DNA from: an uncultured Eubacterium sp.
GTDB taxonomy: Bacteria > Bacillota > Clostridia > Lachnospirales > Lachnospiraceae
NCBI GenBank assembly: GCA_946611445.1
Contig: CAMODP010000038.1
Location: forward strand, 1 to 12,873
Direction of reading: 5' to 3'
DNA: 12,873 nt
The notes below the pieces were generated by a model. It saw only the letters and a list, made by a program, of their open reading frames with translations, had not been told where the DNA came from and made no database searches. The number at the start of each line of letters is the position of its first letter. The first letter of the stretch is position 1. A program made the translations under genes and the position numbers. Positions 8,647 to 12,873 of the stretch are shown piece after piece.

Positions 8647-10326
8647 ATGCAGTTAAACGGGTCTGATATCATAATAGAATGTCTCAAGGAACAGGGCGTG
8701 GATACGATCTTCGGATATCCGGGAGGAACGATCCTGAATGTCTATGATGCGCTGTATAAGCATCCGGAGATCCGCCATATACTGACATCCCATGAGCAGG
8801 GGGCCGCGCACGCGGCGGACGGATACGCCAGGGCGACCGGGAAGGTCGGGGTGTGCTTTGCCACCAGCGGACCCGGCGCCACAAACCTTGTCACCGGCAT
8901 CGCGACTGCTTATATGGATTCTGTTCCCATGGTGGCGATCACCGCAAACGTAGGCACGCAGGCGCTGGGAAAAGACAGCTTCCAGGAGGTGGATATTGCC
9001 GGCGTCACGATTCCGATCACGAAGTACAGTACCATCGTGAAGGATATCACAAAACTGGCGGATACCATCCGCAGGGCTTTTGTCATCGCGCAGAGCGGCC
9101 GGCCGGGACCGGTCCTCGTGGACGTGACAAAGGATGTGACAGCTGCTGTCTGTGACTATGAGCCGAAACAGCCGGAACCCATCGGGCCGGTTGCCGACCG
9201 CATCCGCCAGGAGGATCTGGACCGTGCCGCGGATATGATCAACGCGTCGGAACGCCCGTATCTGTTCGTGGGCGGCGGCGCAGTGAGCGCGGGCGCGGCG
9301 GAAGAAGTGCGTCTTCTGGCGCACAGGATCCAGGCGCCGGTCTGCGATACGCTGATGGGGAAGGGCGTATTTCCGGGAACGGATGAGCTGTACACCGGCA
9401 TGCTGGGCATGCACGGCACAAAGGCTTCCAATCTTGGCATGTATGCCTGTGATCTCCTGATTGTCCTGGGGGCCAGGTTCTCTGACCGGGACGTGGGCAA
9501 TCCGGGCGCGTTCGCCAATCAGGCAAAGATTCTGCAGTTTGATGTGGATCCTGCGGAGATCAATAAGAATGTTATCGTGGATGCCTGCGTCTACGGAGAT
9601 CTGAAGGTAATCCTTGACAGGATCCTGCCTCATATCGAGGAAAAAAAGCATCCGGAATGGCTTGCCGAGGTGGCGGAAAAGAAAAAGCTGGACGGCGGAC
9701 AGATTTCGGACGACCGTCTGACAGGACCGTTTGTCATACGTGAAATATGCCGCGTCACCAAAGGCGAAGCGATTATCTGCACCGACGTGGGACAGCACCA
9801 GATGTGGGCGGCACAGCACTATACCTATACAGAGCCCCGCACATTCATCAGCTCCGGCGGTCTGGGAACCATGGGCTATGGCCTGGGAGCCGCTATGGGC
9901 GCCAAGTGCGGACGGCCGGAAAAGACCGTCATAAACGTTGCCGGAGACGGCTGCTTCCGGATGAACATGAATGAGCTGGCTACGCTGACCAGAAATGAGA
10001 TACCTGTCATCGAAGTCGTGCTGAACAATCATGTGCTGGGCATGGTCCGCCAGTGGCAGACTCTGTTTTACGACAAGAGATATTCCCACACGATCCTGAA
10101 GGACAAAGTTGATTTTGTAAAGGTCGCGGAGGCTATGGGCGCCAGAGGCATACGCGTCACGAAACCGGCAGATTTTGCCCCGGCGCTGGAAGAGGCGATC
10201 CGCTGCGGCGGGCCGGTGGTCATTGAATGCGTGATCGATGAAGATGACAAGGTGTTCCCGATGGTGCCTGCAGGACACGCCAACAGCGAAGTCTTTGACG
10301 ACTCGGATCTGGAAGAAAGAAATTGA
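8647..10326 (+). CDS. ilvB: Acetolactate synthase, large (catalytic) subunit
   Basis: A 559-residue thiamine-diphosphate enzyme that condenses two pyruvates to acetolactate, or pyruvate with 2-ketobutyrate, the entry to branched-chain synthesis. Seen: GYPGGTILNVYDAL (23-36), catalytic Glu50 in SHEQGAAHAADGY, FATSGPGATN, and the cofactor motif from GDG (433-435) to NN (460-461). The PMVAITANV segment and GMVRQWQ favour the biosynthetic FAD-containing AHAS over catabolic AlsS or pyruvate oxidase. GAGGG five bases before the ATG supports the start. No small regulatory subunit gene (ilvN) follows; serC comes instead. The last codons and stop overlap a promoter for serC. Confidence 0.96.
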   Translation: MQLNGSDIIIECLKEQGVDTIFGYPGGTILNVYDALYKHPEIRHILTSHEQGAAHAADGYARATGKVGVCFATSGPGATNLVTGIATAYMDSVPMVAITANVGTQALGKDSFQEVDIAGVTIPITKYSTIVKDITKLADTIRRAFVIAQSGRPGPVLVDVTKDVTAAVCDYEPKQPEPIGPVADRIRQEDLDRAADMINASERPYLFVGGGAVSAGAAEEVRLLAHRIQAPVCDTLMGKGVFPGTDELYTGMLGMHGTKASNLGMYACDLLIVLGARFSDRDVGNPGAFANQAKILQFDVDPAEINKNVIVDACVYGDLKVILDRILPHIEEKKHPEWLAEVAEKKKLDGGQISDDRLTGPFVIREICRVTKGEAIICTDVGQHQMWAAQHYTYTEPRTFISSGGLGTMGYGLGAAMGAKCGRPEKTVINVAGDGCFRMNMNELATLTRNEIPVIEVVLNNHVLGMVRQWQTLFYDKRYSHTILKDKVDFVKVAEAMGARGIRVTKPADFAPALEEAIRCGGPVVIECVIDEDDKVFPMVPAGHANSEVFDDSDLEERN

Positions 10327-10351
10327 CAATAGTTTCACATAGGCGTATGAT
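10323..10351 (+). promoter_or_regulatory. Near-consensus sigma-A promoter for serC-serA, overlapping the ilvB stop codon
   Basis: TTGACA (10323-10328, perfect) and TATGAT (10346-10351, 5 of 6) are spaced by exactly 17 bases. The -35 box includes the ilvB TGA stop. Transcription would begin near 10358, a few bases before the serC AGGAGG (10362-10367), so the leader would be only about 15 bases. It is the best promoter match in the window. Confidence 0.8.
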
Positions 10352-10372
10352 TGGTTCTCCGAGGAGGAAACT

Positions 10373-11455
10373 ATGAGCAGAGTATATAATTTTTCCGCAG
10401 GACCGGCTGTGCTTCCCGAGGAAGTGCTCCGTGAGGCGGCAGAGGAGATGATGGACTATCGCGGCTGCGGTATGTCTGTGATGGAGATGAGCCACCGCTC
10501 AAAAATGTTCCAGAACATTATTGATGAGGCAGAGGCAGATCTTCGCGAACTGATGCAGATACCTGATACATATAAGGTACTCTTCCTGCAGGGGGGCGCA
10601 TCCCTCCAGTTCGCCCAGATTCCCATGAACCTGATGAAAAACCGCGTGGCGGATTATATCATCACCGGCAACTGGGCCAAAAAAGCATGGCAGGAAGCCT
10701 CCATCTACGGAAAGGCGAATAAAGCGGCTTCCTCCGAAGACAGGACATTTTCCTATATTCCGGACTGTTCTGACCTTCCGATTGACCCGGAAGCGGACTA
10801 CGTGTATATTTGCGAGAACAATACCATCTACGGCACGAAGTTCCACAGCCTGCCGAATACCAAGGGAAAGCTTCTGGTCTCGGATGTGTCATCCTGCTTC
10901 CTGTCGGAGCCGCATGATGTGGAAAAGTACGGCATCATATACGGCGGCGTGCAGAAAAATGTGGGACCGGCCGGCATGGTGATTGCTGTCATCCGCGAAG
11001 ACCTGATCACTGATGATGTTCTGCCGGGTACGCCTACCATGATGAAATACAAGACCCAGGCTGACGCGGGGTCTATGTACAATACGCCGAACTGCTGGGA
11101 TATCTATATCTGCGGCAAGGTCTTCAAATGGATACAGTCCCTGGGAGGCCTGCAGGCTATGAAGGAGCGGAACGAGAAGAAGGCAAAGATCCTCTATGAT
11201 TTTCTGGATCAGAGCAGCCTGTTCCGGGGCACGGTCGTCAGAGAAGACCGCTCCCTGATGAACGTCCCCTTTGTGACGGGAGACGCGGAACTGGATGCCC
11301 GGTTTGTCGCAGAAGCCAAAAAGGCCGGCCTGGAGAATCTCAAGGGGCACCGCTCCGTAGGCGGAATGCGCGCCAGCATTTACAATGCCATGCCGCTGGA
11401 AGGCGTGGAAGCCCTGGTGAAGTTTATGTCAGAATTTGAAAAGGAGAACTGCTGA
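10373..11455 (+). CDS. serC: Phosphoserine aminotransferase
   Basis: A 360-residue PLP enzyme (class V aminotransferase) that converts 3-phosphohydroxypyruvate and glutamate to O-phosphoserine and 2-oxoglutarate. It shows the family N-terminus NFSAGPAVLPEEVL (6-19), SHRSKMF (40-46), the phosphate-site FLQGGASLQF (71-80), GNWAKKAW (99-106), Asp171 in LLVSDVSS (cofactor pyridine contact) and Lys195 in GGVQKNVGPAG (the Schiff-base lysine). The C-terminus has the substrate arginine segment GHRSVGGMRASIYNAMP. A perfect AGGAGG sits five bases before the ATG. It is transcribed from the promoter at the end of ilvB and shares one base with serA (TGATG), so the two are probably translationally coupled. 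Confidence 0.97.
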   Translation: MSRVYNFSAGPAVLPEEVLREAAEEMMDYRGCGMSVMEMSHRSKMFQNIIDEAEADLRELMQIPDTYKVLFLQGGASLQFAQIPMNLMKNRVADYIITGNWAKKAWQEASIYGKANKAASSEDRTFSYIPDCSDLPIDPEADYVYICENNTIYGTKFHSLPNTKGKLLVSDVSSCFLSEPHDVEKYGIIYGGVQKNVGPAGMVIAVIREDLITDDVLPGTPTMMKYKTQADAGSMYNTPNCWDIYICGKVFKWIQSLGGLQAMKERNEKKAKILYDFLDQSSLFRGTVVREDRSLMNVPFVTGDAELDARFVAEAKKAGLENLKGHRSVGGMRASIYNAMPLEGVEALVKFMSEFEKENC

Positions 11456-12618
11456 TGTTTCGCTATCATTGCCTGAACCCCATCTCCCGGATCGGACTGG
11501 ACTGCCTGGGGAACAACTACCAGAAAACGGACAAGCTGGATGAGGCTGAGATCGCGCTGGTCAGGAGCGCCAAGATGACAGAGATGGATCTGCCCGCGAG
11601 GCTTCTGGCAATCGGCCGTGCCGGCGCCGGCGTAAACAACATTCCGCTGAACCGGTGTGCCGAGCAGGGCATCGTTGTATTCAATACGCCCGGAGCAAAT
11701 GCCAATGCGGTTAAGGAACTGGTGCTGGCGGGCATGCTTCTTGCATCCCGTGATATTGTCGGGGGCATTCAATGGGTCAGAAGCGAAGCCGACAACCCTG
11801 AGATCGCCAAGCTGGCTGAGCAGCAGAAAAAGCAGTTTGCAGGCACGGAAATCAGCGGCAAGAAGCTGGGCATCATCGGGCTGGGAGCGATCGGACAGAT
11901 GGTAGCCAATGCGGCCACGCACCTGGGCATGGATGTATACGGATATGATCCCTATATCTCCGTGGACGCTGCCTGGAACCTCTCCAGAAGCATCCACCAC
12001 ATAGAGGATGTCAACCAGATCTACAGGGAGTGTGATTTTATCACCATTCACGTGCCGCTGCTAGACAGCACACAGGGGATGATCGGCCGGGAAGCCATCG
12101 GCATGATGAAGAAAGATGTCGTCATTCTGAATTTTGCGAGAGACCTCCTGGTAGATGAGGAAGCCCTGATCGAGGCGCTGAAGGCCGGGAAAGTCAGGCG
12201 TTATGTGACGGACTTCGCCGATCCCGCCATCCTGAAAGCGCCGCGCGTCCTGGTCACGCCGCATCTGGGAGCGTCTACCGAAGAAGCGGAAGACAACTGC
12301 GCCGTTGCCGCGGTGAAGGTGCTGCGGAATTACATAGAGAACGGCAATATCAAAAACTCCGTAAACTTCCCGGCCTGCGACATGGGCGTCTGCCAGTCGG
12401 CGGGAAGGATTGCCATCTGCCACAGGAATGTGGTCGATATGATCCGGCAGTTTGCCCGCATTCTCAGCGATGCCGGCGTCAATATCACCGATATGACCAA
12501 TAAGAGCCGGAAGGAGTACGCGTATACGCTGATTGATACGGGAACGCCGCTCACGGGAGAGATTCTGCAGAAGATTTCGTCTGTAGACGGTGTGCTGCGG
12601 GCACGGATCGTGAAGTGA
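11455..12618 (+). CDS. serA: D-3-phosphoglycerate dehydrogenase with C-terminal ACT domain
   Basis: A 387-residue enzyme that oxidises 3-phosphoglycerate to 3-phosphohydroxypyruvate, supplying SerC. Seen: substrate loop GRAGAGVNNI (54-63), NTPGANANAV (77-86), Rossmann motif GIIGLGAIG (139-147) with Asp165 at the next strand end (NAD preference), catalytic Arg229 (NFAR) and His270 (TPHLGAST). The C-terminal segment (about 318-387) looks like an ACT domain. It includes HRN (His323, Asn325), comparable to the serine-contacting HxN of E. coli SerA, so serine feedback is plausible. The region that usually supplies the catalytic Glu (DVFxxEP) reads TDFADP, so the residue aligned with it is Asp256. 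AAGGAG lies eight bases upstream, inside the serC end. Other hydroxyacid dehydrogenase activities are possible but the serC partnership argues for SerA. Confidence 0.94.
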   Translation: MFRYHCLNPISRIGLDCLGNNYQKTDKLDEAEIALVRSAKMTEMDLPARLLAIGRAGAGVNNIPLNRCAEQGIVVFNTPGANANAVKELVLAGMLLASRDIVGGIQWVRSEADNPEIAKLAEQQKKQFAGTEISGKKLGIIGLGAIGQMVANAATHLGMDVYGYDPYISVDAAWNLSRSIHHIEDVNQIYRECDFITIHVPLLDSTQGMIGREAIGMMKKDVVILNFARDLLVDEEALIEALKAGKVRRYVTDFADPAILKAPRVLVTPHLGASTEEAEDNCAVAAVKVLRNYIENGNIKNSVNFPACDMGVCQSAGRIAICHRNVVDMIRQFARILSDAGVNITDMTNKSRKEYAYTLIDTGTPLTGEILQKISSVDGVLRARIVK

Positions 12619-12663
12619 GACGCGGCCGGCGCTTCGAAGACGCTGCGGATACGTCACAGAATT

Positions 12664-12693
12664 AAAAGGGGACAGCAGGGGCTGTCCCTTTTT
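12664..12693 (+). terminator. Strong intrinsic terminator after serA, probably bidirectional
   Basis: GGGACAGC (12669-12676) pairs perfectly with GCTGTCCC (12681-12688) around loop AGGG. The stem is extended by a G-U pair and by A-U pairs between AAAA and the TTTTT that follows (12689-12693). The opposite strand also ends in a T-run (CCCCTTTT), so the hairpin can serve a convergent gene from the right. Confidence 0.9.
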
Positions 12694-12873
12694 GCTGTCG
12701 GAATATATAGATTTTGAGAGTTGCTGTAACAAACACAGTCTGTACCGTGGCTTCCTGTCTTTGTCCTGCGGTCGCTTCGTGCGCCATCCGCATGGGCTTC
12801 GGCAATTCTCTTCGCAGAGTACCGCTCGAAACTACGGAGTTCTCTTGATGAGAACTCCTCCGTCTCGCTCTCG
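12694..12873. other. Unassigned hairpin-rich segment at the right edge, possible dispersed repeat or convergent gene tail
   Basis: No convincing complete gene is seen. There is a 9-bp perfect inverted repeat GGAGTTCTC/GAGAACTCC (12836-12844 and 12850-12858, loop TTGAT), a nested hairpin TGCGG-CGC/GCG-CCGCA (12767-12771, 12773-12775, 12781-12783, 12788-12792), and a small CTCT-TCGC-AGAG hairpin (12808-12819). On the minus strand one frame is open from the edge (12872) to a TGA at 12656-12654, 72 codons rich in Arg, Glu and Ser. It runs through the serA terminator, which makes it doubtful as coding sequence. An intergenic repeat is my preferred reading; I have no second copy to prove it. Confidence 0.3.

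Noticed and set aside
8653..10338. A 561-codon minus-strand frame covering all of ilvB
   Set aside because: It is a codon-bias shadow of ilvB. It has no family motifs and runs across the ilvB boundaries and the serC promoter.
1..12873. Mobile elements, CRISPR arrays, tRNA/rRNA genes, defence or toxin-antitoxin modules
   Set aside because: No transposase, integrase, direct-repeat array, cloverleaf or nuclease/toxin motif was seen on either strand.

Overview
The window reads as chromosomal housekeeping DNA of a strictly anaerobic, moderately GC-rich Firmicute, most likely a Lachnospiraceae-type clostridium. Reasons: a giant 2-hydroxyacyl-CoA-dehydratase-activase fusion protein typical of anaerobes, a tgt-yajC pair, strong AGGAGG-type ribosome binding sites, sigma-A-like promoters and short U-tracted terminators. 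The taxonomic call is an inference from gene content and style; no rRNA or other marker is present.

Layout. (1) From the left edge to 3766, minus strand: one very large gene, incomplete at its 3' end. It encodes two tandem BadF/HgdC-type ATPase-activase modules followed by a DUF2229/HgdB-like region. (2) 3767-4063: a divergent intergenic region with an AT-rich promoter for the large gene and several hairpins, one terminator-like, ahead of tgt. (3) 4064-5735, plus strand: tgt (queuine/preQ1 tRNA-ribosyltransferase) and yajC (Sec translocon accessory subunit). yajC has its own promoter and a hairpin-rich leader. A strong intrinsic terminator follows yajC. (4) 5823-10326, plus strand: leuB, ilvD and ilvB, three enzymes of leucine and isoleucine/valine synthesis. 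(5) 10373-12618, plus strand: serC and serA, the first two steps of serine synthesis in reverse gene order, coupled by a TGATG stop/start. A near-consensus promoter (TTGACA-17-TATGAT) sits across the end of ilvB, so serCA can be expressed apart from the branched-chain genes. (6) A strong, probably bidirectional terminator at 12664-12693. (7) 12694-12873: hairpin-rich sequence with no firm gene, possibly a dispersed repeat or the tail of a convergent gene.

How the genes work together. LeuB, IlvD and IlvB draw on pyruvate to make branched-chain amino acids. SerA and SerC draw on 3-phosphoglycerate just upstream in glycolysis, so the 5823-12618 block is an amino-acid biosynthesis cluster in two transcription units. 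leuA, leuCD, ilvC, ilvN, ilvE and serB are not in the window. I found no mobile element, CRISPR array, tRNA or rRNA and no clear new multi-gene system. The best leads are the double-activase fusion, the promoter embedded at the ilvB stop codon, the altered catalytic acid in SerA, and the unexplained structured segments upstream of tgt, upstream of yajC and at the right edge.
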